From the NCBI RefSeq assembly GCF_003387075.1, contig NZ_QUMQ01000001.1, forward strand, positions 1,736,001-1,800,000: a DNA stretch of 64,000 bases, given 5' to 3'. How positions within the stretch are numbered: position 1 is the stretch's first letter; each line of letters opens with the position of its first letter. Under the pieces are notes generated by a model. It saw nothing but the letters and a program-made list of their open reading frames with translations. It was not told where the DNA came from and did not search any database. Position numbers and translations under genes: made by a program. The DNA comes from Asanoa ferruginea (GTDB lineage Bacteria; Actinomycetota; Actinomycetes; Mycobacteriales; Micromonosporaceae). Positions 1 through 7,953 of this stretch are shown here, in pieces.

Positions 1-2283
1 GTCGGCCACCGCGCTGCGGGCCGGCTCTGACGACGGCGTGCTGTCTGACCACAGGTCCGTCGCCGCGCTCGGAACGGCCTGCGGCCGGGCGGCGGCGGCC
101 GGCACGTCGGACGGATTGCCGTCGGACCACCGGTTCGTCGCAGCCGAGGACCGCTCGGCGTCAGAGGGCACGTCGGACGGCGGCTTGCTGTCTGACCACA
201 GGTCGGTCGTCGCGCTGGGAATCGCTGCCGGCCTGTCGGCACCAGCCGGCACGCCGGGCGACGGTTTGCTGTCGGACCACATCTGCGCCGCGGTTGCCGA
301 CGAACGGTCAGCGCGACCGGCCTCGGCGGACGAGGTGCCGTCGGGGCGGAGTTGCGACACCGCCGGCGACTGCGCGGTGCCCGGCGATGGCCTGCTGTCC
401 GAGCCGACCTGCGCCGAGGCGGTGTGCGAGCGGCCGCCGGGTGCCTGGGCCGGCGATGCGTCATTGGGCCATCGCTGCGGCGCGGCCGACGCCGGGCGCG
501 GCGGCTCGGCTCGGGCCGGGACCTCGGGAGTCGATGGGGGCTTGCTGTCTGCCCACAACTGCGGCGCCGCTGGTGTTGGGCTGCCGGCGGGGATCGCCGT
601 CGAGCCCTCGGGAGCCGCGGCGGACCCGCGGTTGGACCACACCTTTGCCAAGGTTGACGCGCTTCGACCGGGCTTGCCGGCCGGCGGCTGCTCGGGCCAG
701 GCCCGTCCGGGCGGCGTCGCGCCGGGGGTGCCGGCGTCGCTGGGCCGATCATCCGGACGCGGCGGCGCGGCCTCCGCCGCCCTCGTCGGGCCGGTGACCG
801 GGTGGTCGGGCCAGAGTTGCCCGACGGTCGCCGCGGCGGCGCCGCTCGCGGGCGGACTGCCTGGCCTGCGCACCGGCAAGGGTGCCGAGTCGGTCTGCCG
901 GGGCGGGTGCTCGGGTCGGGCTTGCGGCCCGCGCGAACCCGGGCTGTCTGATCCGCCGGGTGTCACGGAGCCGGGCCGGGCCTGGGGTGCGGGCGCAGCC
1001 GCGGCCGGCCAGGCCGGCGCCGGACGGGCTGGTGGTGTGCTGTCGGCCCATCCGGGTGCGCCGGGGTCGCGACCAGGCGCGGGCCTGGGCGGCGTCGGGG
1101 AGGCGGTGGGCGTACCCGCGGATGGTCTGGTTTCGGTTGGCACGCTGGCGCTGGCAGCCGCGTTGGCCGGCGACCAGTTGGTCTGGCGTGGGTCGTCGCG
1201 GGCGGCCGGCTGGCCGGGCCAACCCGGTGTGGCCGGGCGCCGTGGCGGCTCGGGGTCGGCCTCGGCTCCGCCGAAGAAGCCACCGCCCGACGTGGGCCTG
1301 GCCGGGGGTTGCGGAACGGGCGGCGGCGCGCCGAAACGGGCGGGCGGGGTCGCCCGCGCCGGGTCGTCGCGGAACGGGGAGCGCGGGCGCATCGGGGGCG
1401 CGGACTGGTCGATGACCTCGCGCGGCGGCTCCACAGGTGGGCGAAGCGGCCGGCGCGGCGGCGGGCCGCCCTGAACGACGGGCGGCGGCCAGGCTGTCGC
1501 CTCGCCGTTGGCCGCGGGCTGGCGGTCGTAGCCGTTGCCGCTCGGCTGCGAACGGTGTGGCGTGACGTCGGTGACCTGCGGCTGCGGGACCGGCCGGTAG
1601 GGCGGCGGGGTCGCGGGCGACGACGGGGTGGCATCGGTCGGGGCAACGCCCGCCCGCCGGCGGATCGAGGCGAGCGGCGAGTCGTAGCCGGGCGGCCGGG
1701 TCGGGCGATTGCGCTGCGGTGGCTCGATGCTGTCGGGCTCGAGGACCGGCCCGACCGCGGCCGCGGCACGGTCGACGAACGGCGGCTCGACGATCTCGCC
1801 CTGGACGACCTGCCCGGGGACAGTGGCCCGGGCGCGGGCGCGCGCGGCTGACTCGGCCCGGTCAAGGCGGGCGCGGGCGCCCATGGTGCGGCCGGGCAGG
1901 CGGACGTCACCGCGGGCTAGCTGCGAGACGAACCAGGCCGGCAGGTAGCCCTCGATCGGCAGGCCCGGGTTGACCGCGAGCCACCACTCCAGGTTGGGCC
2001 AACTCGCGGCGAGGTCGTGGTAGGGCATGCGGCGGGCGGACCCCGCGTTGTCGGCCAGGCAGACGCGCAGCGCCTCACCGGACGTGAAAGCGAGGACGTG
2101 CGTGCGGCCGTTGGTGGTCCAGGTGCCCCAGCCGACCGGAGCACGACCGGCGAGCGCCTCTGACGACACGGGCAGCAGCAGCTCGGAGCGGGCCAGGATG
2201 CGGAAGTAGAGTTCCTGGTCGCCGGCGCGGAGCGCGTCTCGCATCGCGGCCTCGACCTCGGTGGCCGGTTCCCAGTCGGTCAC
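1..2283 (-). CDS. SseB-family protein with long Trp-repeat tail, 3' end outside window
   Basis: The frame is open from a GTG at 2283 to the left edge (at least 761 residues). The GTG follows an AAGGGGG Shine-Dalgarno by about 5 nt. The first ~140 residues resemble the SseB N-terminal domain found in actinobacterial proteins near ESX genes (LYFRILARSELLLPV, WPNLEWWLAVNPGLPIEGYL, PAWFVSQLARGD). The rest is Pro/Ala/Arg-rich and low-complexity. In the last ~280 visible residues about ten degenerate units carry a W-[SAP]-[DN]-S-[KR]-P core, for example LWSDSKPPSDVP and MWSDSKPSPGVP, spaced about 20-40 residues. It lies downstream of the two WXG100 genes on the same strand, so a role in ESX secretion is inferred. 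The SseB assignment is fair; the function of the tail is unknown. Confidence 0.7.
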   Translation of the reverse strand, partial: MTDWEPATEVEAAMRDALRAGDQELYFRILARSELLLPVSSEALAGRAPVGWGTWTTNGRTHVLAFTSGEALRVCLADNAGSARRMPYHDLAASWPNLEWWLAVNPGLPIEGYLPAWFVSQLARGDVRLPGRTMGARARLDRAESAARARARATVPGQVVQGEIVEPPFVDRAAAAVGPVLEPDSIEPPQRNRPTRPPGYDSPLASIRRRAGVAPTDATPSSPATPPPYRPVPQPQVTDVTPHRSQPSGNGYDRQPAANGEATAWPPPVVQGGPPPRRPLRPPVEPPREVIDQSAPPMRPRSPFRDDPARATPPARFGAPPPVPQPPARPTSGGGFFGGAEADPEPPRRPATPGWPGQPAARDDPRQTNWSPANAAASASVPTETRPSAGTPTASPTPPRPAPGRDPGAPGWADSTPPARPAPAWPAAAAPAPQARPGSVTPGGSDSPGSRGPQARPEHPPRQTDSAPLPVRRPGSPPASGAAAATVGQLWPDHPVTGPTRAAEAAPPRPDDRPSDAGTPGATPPGRAWPEQPPAGKPGRSASTLAKVWSNRGSAAAPEGSTAIPAGSPTPAAPQLWADSKPPSTPEVPARAEPPRPASAAPQRWPNDASPAQAPGGRSHTASAQVGSDSRPSPGTAQSPAVSQLRPDGTSSAEAGRADRSSATAAQMWSDSKPSPGVPAGADRPAAIPSATTDLWSDSKPPSDVPSDAERSSAATNRWSDGNPSDVPAAAARPQAVPSAATDLWSDSTPSSEPARSAVAD

Positions 2284-2681
2284 GGCCACCCCCTTCCCGG
2301 ACAGGCCAGACGCATCGCGTACAACCTACAAGGTGTCGGCTAGATCACGATGTAGGGACGTCACGGGCGGTCTCGCCGTGCCCACCGTCGATACCATCCC
2401 GAGCCGGCACCGCCGCTTTCTCCCTGTCAATCGTCATCTTGCCAGTTGCCCATGTTTCCGTCACGGTCCCGCCAACCCGGGCGGGCACGCTCCCAACCGC
2501 GGCCCGGTCGCCTAGCTCCCGAGGCCACGATCCCGCTTCCCAGGCGGACAACGCGTCGACCTGGGAATCGGCACCGGCGTGACGGTAGCGGTAGTCGCCT
2601 GCGTCGTGGTCCAGGATCACCCTCAACGCCGCTCCCGGGTGACAAGCGGCACGGACTTTCTGGACACGACGGGCACCCGGG
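2284..2681. other. 398-bp gap between SseB-like gene and WXG100 gene
   Basis: No gene here is convincing. A minus-strand frame of 93 codons (2626 to 2345) starts MRVILDHDAGDYRYRHAG. Its first half has GC-rich third positions and the second half does not. It has no recognised domain and no clear ribosome binding site, so it is either a small hypothetical gene or chance. The gap probably holds the promoter of the SseB-like gene. Confidence 0.4.
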
Positions 2682-2975
2682 CTAGTGGAAGAGGTTGACG
2701 TTTCTCTTCTCCGTGCTCAGGTAGTCGGCGGCGGAGTCGTCGAGGGCCAGCTTGATGTCGCGCAGCATGGCCTGTAGGTCAGCCGAGGCGGTGCGCCAGC
2801 GGGACTGGCGCTGGTCGTAGGCCTGCCGCGCGTCGCCGTCCCAGGTGGCTATCAGGGGCGCGGCGTCACGTTCGAGCTGGGCCAGTTGGGTGTCGAGGGT
2901 GTTCAGGGCCTTCTGGATGTCGGCGCTGGCCTGCTGCAAGGCCGGAAAGTTGACGACCAGGATGTCGTCGTTCAT
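2682..2975 (-). CDS. WXG100-family ESX secreted protein (second of pair)
   Basis: This 97-residue helical-hairpin protein has the WXG signature as W-D-G (TWDGDARQAYDQRQ) near its middle, flanked by two amphipathic helices. That is the size and layout of EsxA/EsxB proteins, which leave the cell as heterodimers through the type VII system. It ends with a longer polar tail (STEKRNVNLFH) that could carry the secretion signal region. It lies 12 nt downstream of a second WXG100 gene on the same strand, the usual arrangement of a co-secreted pair. Family call is strong; which member is EsxA and which EsxB is not decided. Confidence 0.85.
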   Translation of the reverse strand: MNDDILVVNFPALQQASADIQKALNTLDTQLAQLERDAAPLIATWDGDARQAYDQRQSRWRTASADLQAMLRDIKLALDDSAADYLSTEKRNVNLFH

Positions 2976-2987
2976 CGGATGGCTCCT

Positions 2988-3293
2988 CTACAACGGCAGC
3001 TGGATGGTGGCGATCCGGGTGGCGGCGTCGCTGTCGGAGGCCTCGTATTGCCGGCCGGCGGTGCGGATCGCGCCGGCCGTTTCGCGGAGGGCCCGCTGCA
3101 TCGCCGCCTGGTCGTGCGACCACTGCTGTTTGACCTGCTCGAACGAGCGACCGCCCGCGCCACGCCACGCGGTCTGCAGGACGGCGAGCTCGGCCATGAG
3201 GCTGGTCAGCATGCTCTGCAACGACTCGTCGACCTGCTCGAACCTGGCGGCGGTCTGCTGCATCACCGCCGCTTGTGCCTGCGTCTGGGACAC
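2988..3293 (-). CDS. WXG100-family ESX secreted protein (first of pair)
   Basis: This 101-residue protein has the WXG signature as W-R-G (TAWRGAGGRSFEQVKQQW) and long helices rich in Gln/Ala on both sides. The opening MSQTQAQAAVMQQTAARFEQ resembles EsxB-type partners. It is followed after 12 nt by the other WXG100 gene, so the two are expected to be co-translated and to fold as a heterodimer. The eccB gene is next upstream on the same strand, separated by 133 bp that probably hold a separate promoter for the pair. Confidence 0.87.
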   Translation of the reverse strand: MSQTQAQAAVMQQTAARFEQVDESLQSMLTSLMAELAVLQTAWRGAGGRSFEQVKQQWSHDQAAMQRALRETAGAIRTAGRQYEASDSDAATRIATIQLPL

Positions 3294-3397
3294 CCCGACG
3301 TCACCTCGCTTCGTGTCGAAGTTGGCGAATGTCTCGCAACGCCGGGCATGACGCTAAACCTTCATGGCATACGTTCGGTAGCCCCGAAAACACTCGC

Positions 3398-3424
3398 TGT
3401 GGACAAATTTCTGCCTGTGGATAG
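3398..3424. promoter_or_regulatory. Pair of DnaA-box-like 9-mers
   Basis: On the minus strand TTGTCCACA (3406-3398) and CTATCCACA (3424-3416) occur 18 bp apart in the same orientation. The first equals the usual actinobacterial DnaA box; the second differs at two positions. They lie between the eccB stop and the WXG100 pair. No dnaA, dnaN or AT-rich unwinding region is nearby, so this is not presented as an origin. Confidence 0.3.
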
Positions 3425-3426
3425 CG

Positions 3427-4758
3427 TCAAACAGGGTCTTGCGCCCGGGCAGGATCGAGTGATGCACCCGACCCCAACAACGCCACCACCGCCGCCGGCA
3501 GGCGCACCGGCCGCACGTCGCCATAGCCGAGCATCGCCAACGTGTCCGCACCGACGACCGCATGCCTGCGGCCCAGGTCCGTGACGACGCTGACCGTTCC
3601 GCCGGTCGCACCCGGAGCCGCGACCGCCTCCACCACCGCGGCACGCCCTGGCGGCACCGCCACATAGTCGGCGGCCCCATCCCGCGTTCTCGCGGCATCC
3701 GCGACATCGGGCAGGTCGGCGTCGACCACGACATCGGCTACGCCCCGGTCGTCGCGCACCACCGCACACAGCGCGCCCGTGAACGCCCCGACCAGCGAGG
3801 GAGTCACCGTGGGCACCAGATCGGCCGGCACCAGATCCGGCGCCTTCTCGATGGAGGCGAAGCGACCCTGGGTCAGCTCCGTCGGCCCGTCCTGCCGGTT
3901 GGCGGTCAGCAACAGGTCGGCCTGCACCTGGGTGATGCCGGCGAGGCCGGCGCGCACCGCGACCGCATACTGCCGCCCGCCACCCTGGCTGGTCACCACG
4001 AACACCTCTCCGATGCGGGCCGATGGCACGCGGGTGGATCGGCCGCTGATGCGCGGCACCGCCAGGTCGGGACCGGCCGGCAGCGCGCCGAGCAGGGCCG
4101 GTGCGACCGCCACCGGCCGCACGGTCGTCCAGCCCAAGGCGGTTAGCGCCAGGCTCGGGTCGCTCAGCCGATAGCGGTGGTTCTGCCAGATGAGATGCAA
4201 GGAGCCGTCCGGATGTTGTGCCAGCACACCGCGCTCGCCGACTCGCGTGCCGCCCGTGCTCGTCGCGCCCACCAGCACCACCGACGCCGGCCCGGGCAGC
4301 GTGCACACCGTCCAGGGTGGACCGAGCAGACGACCGGCGGCGGGCAGCGAGTCCGGCGCCTCGGCGATGCCCAGCGTGCTGCCGCGCGGCACGCCCTCGA
4401 TCGAACGCCGCGAGACCAGCACCGTCTTCGGCTGCGGCGCACCGACCGCGAGCAGCGCCGACGAATAGTTGACGACCAGGTGCAGCTTGCCATCCCGATA
4501 GATATAGCGGGCACCGGATTCGCGCTCGACGATCACCGCCGAGGTGTCGCGCCAGGCGGTGCCGCCACCATCAACGAGCACGCCATAAACGACGAATCCG
4601 CCCCAGATGATGGCCGCCACCAACACGCCGGCCAGCGAGGCGCCGGCGGCTCGCCGAAATGGCGGCTGCGCGGGGTCGGTCTCGCGCATAACCAGGGCGG
4701 AAACCACCCGCTGCACCATGAACTGATACGAGTGCAGCTGGTCCTGCCGCGACGGCAT
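3427..4758 (-). CDS. eccB: Type VII secretion core protein EccB
   Basis: The 443-residue product begins MPSRQDQLHSYQFMVQRVVS, the conserved cytoplasmic N-terminus of EccB. One membrane segment follows at about residues 38-63 (SLAGVLVAAIIWGGFVVYGV). The rest is extracytoplasmic, with the EccB repeat-like pattern (YIYRDGKLHLVVNYSSALL; GSLHLIWQNHRYRL). EccB is a structural subunit of the ESX membrane complex with EccC, EccD and EccE; some members have ATPase activity. A Val/Ala/Gly-rich loop around residues 360-420 (AVVEAVAAPGATGGTVSVV) is typical of actinomycete members. Divergent from eccE across 77 bp and upstream of the WXG100 pair. Confidence 0.92.
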   Translation of the reverse strand: MPSRQDQLHSYQFMVQRVVSALVMRETDPAQPPFRRAAGASLAGVLVAAIIWGGFVVYGVLVDGGGTAWRDTSAVIVERESGARYIYRDGKLHLVVNYSSALLAVGAPQPKTVLVSRRSIEGVPRGSTLGIAEAPDSLPAAGRLLGPPWTVCTLPGPASVVLVGATSTGGTRVGERGVLAQHPDGSLHLIWQNHRYRLSDPSLALTALGWTTVRPVAVAPALLGALPAGPDLAVPRISGRSTRVPSARIGEVFVVTSQGGGRQYAVAVRAGLAGITQVQADLLLTANRQDGPTELTQGRFASIEKAPDLVPADLVPTVTPSLVGAFTGALCAVVRDDRGVADVVVDADLPDVADAARTRDGAADYVAVPPGRAAVVEAVAAPGATGGTVSVVTDLGRRHAVVGADTLAMLGYGDVRPVRLPAAVVALLGSGASLDPARAQDPV

Positions 4759-4835
4759 CAGGGCTCCCTTGTGGGCGCTGGCGGTTCTAGGATGCGGCGA
4801 GTAACCGCGCCGAATACGGAGGGCAGGCTATCGCG
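4759..4835. promoter_or_regulatory. Divergent eccB/eccE promoter region
   Basis: Only 77 bp separate the outward-facing starts of eccB and eccE, so both promoters should lie here and may be co-regulated. A GGAGGGCAGG stretch precedes the eccE ATG and is the likely ribosome binding site. No convincing -35/-10 pair could be assigned by eye. Confidence 0.4.
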
Positions 4836-7436
4836 ATGACATCGACCGCGGTGGACCCCTACCGCAAGACGGCGGAGGCGGCCCGGGGTGATCCACAATG
4901 GACGCCGCGCCGGGTCGGGCAGATCGTCGCTGCTCAAGCGGCCATCGCCGGCCTCTTGGCCGCGCTGGGCCACGGCCCGATCATCCTGACCGCCGCCTGC
5001 ACCATCGGCTGCATGGTGGTGATTGTCGCTTTTGCCCGTGTACGCGGACGCTGGCTCCACAGCTGGCTCGCGATCGGCATCCGCTACGCGACCCGGCGGC
5101 ATTCATTGCCGGCCAACGCCACGCCGGCCGAGCTGATGCGCTTCCTCGCGCCCGACGTGGCCCCGGCACCGGATGGCGCCTTCGTCGACGCGGACGGCCT
5201 GGTCGCCGTCTTCGAACTCGACGGACCATTGCTCGCGAGCGAACCGACCGCGCTGCCCGATCTCGGCCTACTGATGGTCGCCGCCAACGACCCGCGGCTG
5301 GGTCACAACCTGTCCGCCATCCACGAACCGATACCGAGCCACCATCCGCGCGGCGCCCACCCGAGCCACAATCCGGCCGGCGGCTACGGCCCGCCGCAGG
5401 GACACAACTGGTCCGCCGCCCACGACCCGAACCCGGGACACAGCTGGTCGCCCGCCCACGACCCGAACCCGGGACACAACTGGTCGCCCGCCCACGACCC
5501 GAACCCGGGACACAACTGGTCCCCCGCCCACGACCCGAACCCGGGACACAACTGGTCCGCCACCCACGAACCCCGACCGAGCCGGAACCCGGCCGTCGCC
5601 CAGGACCCAGCGGGACACAACTGGTCCGCCACCCACGAACCCCGACCGAGCCGGAACCCGGCCGTCGCCCAGGACCCAGCGGCACGCGATTGGTCCGCCA
5701 CCCACGAACCCCGACCGAGCCGGAACCCGGCCGTCGCTCACGACCCAGCGGCACGCGATTGGTCCGCCGCCGATGACCCGCCACCGGAGCAGCACCCGCG
5801 CACCGTCACCGCGTTGCCGGAAATCAGACCGCTGGTACGGATCGATCTGCTGCTGACCGCCGCCGCGGTGCGGACGTCCGGAATCGGCAGCGCGACTGCC
5901 GTGTCTTATCGCCAGCTGACCGGCGGCCGCATCCCCGCGCAGTGCCGAACCTTCGTTGTCCTCCGCGTCCTGCGGCCGCCCGGATGGTCCGACGCCGACC
6001 TGAGGCCGACGATGTCCGCCGCCACCCGACGCGTCGCCAAACGCCTCGGGCCCCATCGGCGGCTTGGCCACGAGGACGCGGCGACGACGCTGGCCGAACT
6101 CGCCCACCACGACTTCACGAGCAGGGTGGACGAGCGTTGGACGTTCGTCGAGATCGGGGGGCTGTGCCAGGCGGCCTACCGGGTGACGTTGCCCGCGGGC
6201 AACGAGGACACGGCGCGGGCCATGCATCGCCTGCTCACCCTCCCCACGGCGGCGATCGCCATCTGCGTCAGCCCGCGCCGGTTCGCGCCTTCTCTCGCCG
6301 TCCGCTTGGCCGCTGAGTCACCGCAGCAACTGGAGCGCGCGGATCAAGCCCTCCGCCAACTCGCCGCCGCCGAGCGGGCGACCGTGCATCGCCTCGACGG
6401 TGAGCACCGCATCGCCGCAGCGGAGACGTTGCTGGTTGGTGGGCGCTCCGGATCGCTGGGAATCAGGCCGTCGGATACAACGGCAGCATGTCGCGGTGAC
6501 CCGGCCGGCGGCGCGGCAAGCAGCCGACCCCCGGATGAGCGGCAGCACGTCGCTCGCCCGGATGCGACAAGACCGAGACCACGACCCAGCCCCCGGCCGC
6601 GCCGACCACAGCCGACGCCGCAGCCATACGCGGGATCATGGCCGCAAACGGTGAGCGGCGGCGCCGCGCTGCCGCTGGCCGGGCTGGTGCTTGGCTACGA
6701 CCGACACGGGATCCCCGTGGTCGCGAAGATCTTCCGCCCGGCGCCTACGCGGATTGTCGTCGTGGCCGGGCTGCGGACCGCACAACTGGTCGCCATCCGT
6801 GCGCTTGCGTTGGGCGCGCAGGTCGACGTGCGAACACGCAGGTGGGCAGCATGGAGCGGCTTCGCCGACGAAGTCACGGCGCCCACCCGCAACATCGTCG
6901 TGACGCCGGACGCGGCCGCGATCCCAGATTGGGCCAGCCCGAGCCTTAACGGTGGCATGCCAACCAGGATGGCTTCGACCACCCCACCAGGAACACCGCT
7001 GCGACCGACCCTGACCATCGTTGACGCCGCCACCCGGGGCCTCCGGCCGGCCAACGGCCCGGGAACTGATCGACCCGCCGACCAGGGAAGCGCCACGCCG
7101 CCGGGCAACACACGTGGCTGGCACGCCACGATCATCGTCCGCGACGAGCTGACCAGCGCCGACACACCGCTGCTCACCACCGCCGACCTGGTGATGCTGC
7201 AAAACCTCAGACCCGGCGAAGCCAACCTCGTGGCGGACACCTTCGCGCTGGAGGGCCAGCTCACCGGGCTGGGCGACGAGATCGTCGCCATGATCGCGAC
7301 CGGCCAACCACTGCGCTGGGCCGCCCTCGCGCCGACCCCGGTCGAGCGGTCTCTCACCGACCAGGGAACACCGAGTGATGTCGATGCATTGCAGCCCGTG
7401 ACCAGGGCAGGAAACTCGCTGCGAGGGGGCGACTAG
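4836..7436 (+). CDS. eccE: Type VII secretion protein EccE with tandem-repeat insertion
   Basis: The 866-residue product starts with a basic stretch and two membrane segments around residues 24-65 (VAAQAAIAGLLAALG and IILTAACTIGCMVVIVAFA), the EccE layout. A cytoplasmic domain follows with EccE-like patterns (SATAVSYRQLTGGRIP; RCRTFVVLRVL-type strands). It is longer than many EccE proteins because of two low-complexity parts: an in-frame tandem repeat (residues ~189-305; NWSPAHDPNP and NWSATHEPRPSRNP units) and a Pro/Arg-rich linker near residues 545-600. It diverges from eccB. EccC, EccD and MycP are not in the window, so the locus is split or continues to the left. EccE assignment is good; the repeat is unexplained. 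Confidence 0.8.
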   Translation: MTSTAVDPYRKTAEAARGDPQWTPRRVGQIVAAQAAIAGLLAALGHGPIILTAACTIGCMVVIVAFARVRGRWLHSWLAIGIRYATRRHSLPANATPAELMRFLAPDVAPAPDGAFVDADGLVAVFELDGPLLASEPTALPDLGLLMVAANDPRLGHNLSAIHEPIPSHHPRGAHPSHNPAGGYGPPQGHNWSAAHDPNPGHSWSPAHDPNPGHNWSPAHDPNPGHNWSPAHDPNPGHNWSATHEPRPSRNPAVAQDPAGHNWSATHEPRPSRNPAVAQDPAARDWSATHEPRPSRNPAVAHDPAARDWSAADDPPPEQHPRTVTALPEIRPLVRIDLLLTAAAVRTSGIGSATAVSYRQLTGGRIPAQCRTFVVLRVLRPPGWSDADLRPTMSAATRRVAKRLGPHRRLGHEDAATTLAELAHHDFTSRVDERWTFVEIGGLCQAAYRVTLPAGNEDTARAMHRLLTLPTAAIAICVSPRRFAPSLAVRLAAESPQQLERADQALRQLAAAERATVHRLDGEHRIAAAETLLVGGRSGSLGIRPSDTTAACRGDPAGGAASSRPPDERQHVARPDATRPRPRPSPRPRRPQPTPQPYAGSWPQTVSGGAALPLAGLVLGYDRHGIPVVAKIFRPAPTRIVVVAGLRTAQLVAIRALALGAQVDVRTRRWAAWSGFADEVTAPTRNIVVTPDAAAIPDWASPSLNGGMPTRMASTTPPGTPLRPTLTIVDAATRGLRPANGPGTDRPADQGSATPPGNTRGWHATIIVRDELTSADTPLLTTADLVMLQNLRPGEANLVADTFALEGQLTGLGDEIVAMIATGQPLRWAALAPTPVERSLTDQGTPSDVDALQPVTRAGNSLRGGD
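5400..5750 (+). repeat. In-frame tandem repeats in eccE (4 x 36 bp, then 3 x 69 bp)
   Basis: Four 36-bp units (5400-5543) encode G-H-[NS]-W-S-[AP]-A-H-D-P-N-P. Three 69-bp units (5544-5612, 5613-5681, 5682-5750) encode GHNWSATHEPRPSRNPAVA plus four residues (Q/H-D-P-A); the third begins A-R-D-W. Degenerate relatives flank them (GHNLSAIHEPIPS from about 5301; RDWSAADDPPPEQ after 5750). All units are multiples of three, so copy-number changes keep the frame. Confidence 0.97.
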
Positions 7437-7455
7437 CGGCGATCTCCATGGCACT

Positions 7456-7851
7456 ATGCCGCGCATGGGTTTCATGAAGGGTGTTCTTGTCAGGCTGCTG
7501 GCCACCGCGTTCGCGTTCTGGCTCGCCACCCTGATCATTCCGGGCATCACGCTGGACACCGATTCCACCGGGCAGGTGGTGCTCACCGTCATTCTGGTCG
7601 CGGTGATCTTCGGTGTGGTCAATGCCGTGCTTCAGCCGATCATCAAGACGCTCGGTTGCGGGCTTTATATCTTGACGCTCGGGCTGATCGCCATCGTCGT
7701 CAACGCCTTGCTCTTCCTGTTGACCGGGTGGATCGCCGAGCAGGTCGACCTGCCGTTCGATGTCGAGAGCTTCTGGCCGGCCGCGGTGCTCGGTGCGCTC
7801 TTCGTGAGCCTCGTCACCTGGGTGCTGGGTCTGATCTTCGATCGCGACTGA
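7456..7851 (+). CDS. Small four-helix membrane protein, phage-holin-4-2 family
   Basis: The 131-residue product has four hydrophobic segments: VRLLATAFAFWLATLI, VVLTVILVAVIFGVVNAVL, LYILTLGLIAIVVNALLFLL and AAVLGALFVSLVTWVLGLIF. The conserved pattern GVVNAVLQPIIKTL between helices 2 and 3 is the signature of the chromosomal Phage_holin_4_2 (YvlD-like) family. These are ordinary membrane proteins of unknown role rather than phage lysis genes, and no phage genes are nearby. The start is at 7456 or 7465; neither has a strong ribosome binding site. A hairpin follows 57 nt after the stop. Confidence 0.8.
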   Translation: MPRMGFMKGVLVRLLATAFAFWLATLIIPGITLDTDSTGQVVLTVILVAVIFGVVNAVLQPIIKTLGCGLYILTLGLIAIVVNALLFLLTGWIAEQVDLPFDVESFWPAAVLGALFVSLVTWVLGLIFDRD

Positions 7852-7907
7852 GCGCACCGGCAAAACAGCAGAAACCGGCCCCGACACGGGCCGCAGTTGG
7901 CGCATTG

Positions 7908-7934
7908 GCCCGCGACCGTCGATCGGTCGCGGGC
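7908..7934 (+). terminator. GC hairpin after small membrane protein gene
   Basis: A perfect 11-bp stem, GCCCGCGACCG paired with CGGTCGCGGGC, closes a 5-nt loop (TCGAT). It lies between two plus-strand genes. There is no U-tract, as is common for actinomycete terminators. Confidence 0.55.
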
Positions 7935-7953
7935 TAGCGTCACCTGCGTGGAG

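Noticed and set aside
38-1474. Long plus-strand frame of 478 codons with repeated LSDH segments
   Set aside because: It is the antisense shadow of the SseB-like gene's repeat tail. The minus-strand frame continues into a real domain and has a ribosome binding site; this one does not.
2345-2626. 93-codon minus-strand frame
   Set aside because: Only half has coding-type third positions and there is no start signal or domain. Kept only as a note in the intergenic entry.
3398-3424. Replication origin
   Set aside because: Only two boxes, no AT-rich region and no dnaA/dnaN/gyr genes in the window.
5400-5750. CRISPR-like array
   Set aside because: The units are contiguous, in-frame and without unique spacers, and no cas gene is near.
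5268-6227. Long minus-strand frames across the eccE repeats
   Set aside because: They arise because the tandem repeats are open on both strands. No start signal or domain supports them.
7456-7851. Prophage remnant based on the phage-holin family name
   Set aside because: The family is mainly chromosomal and no other phage gene is nearby.
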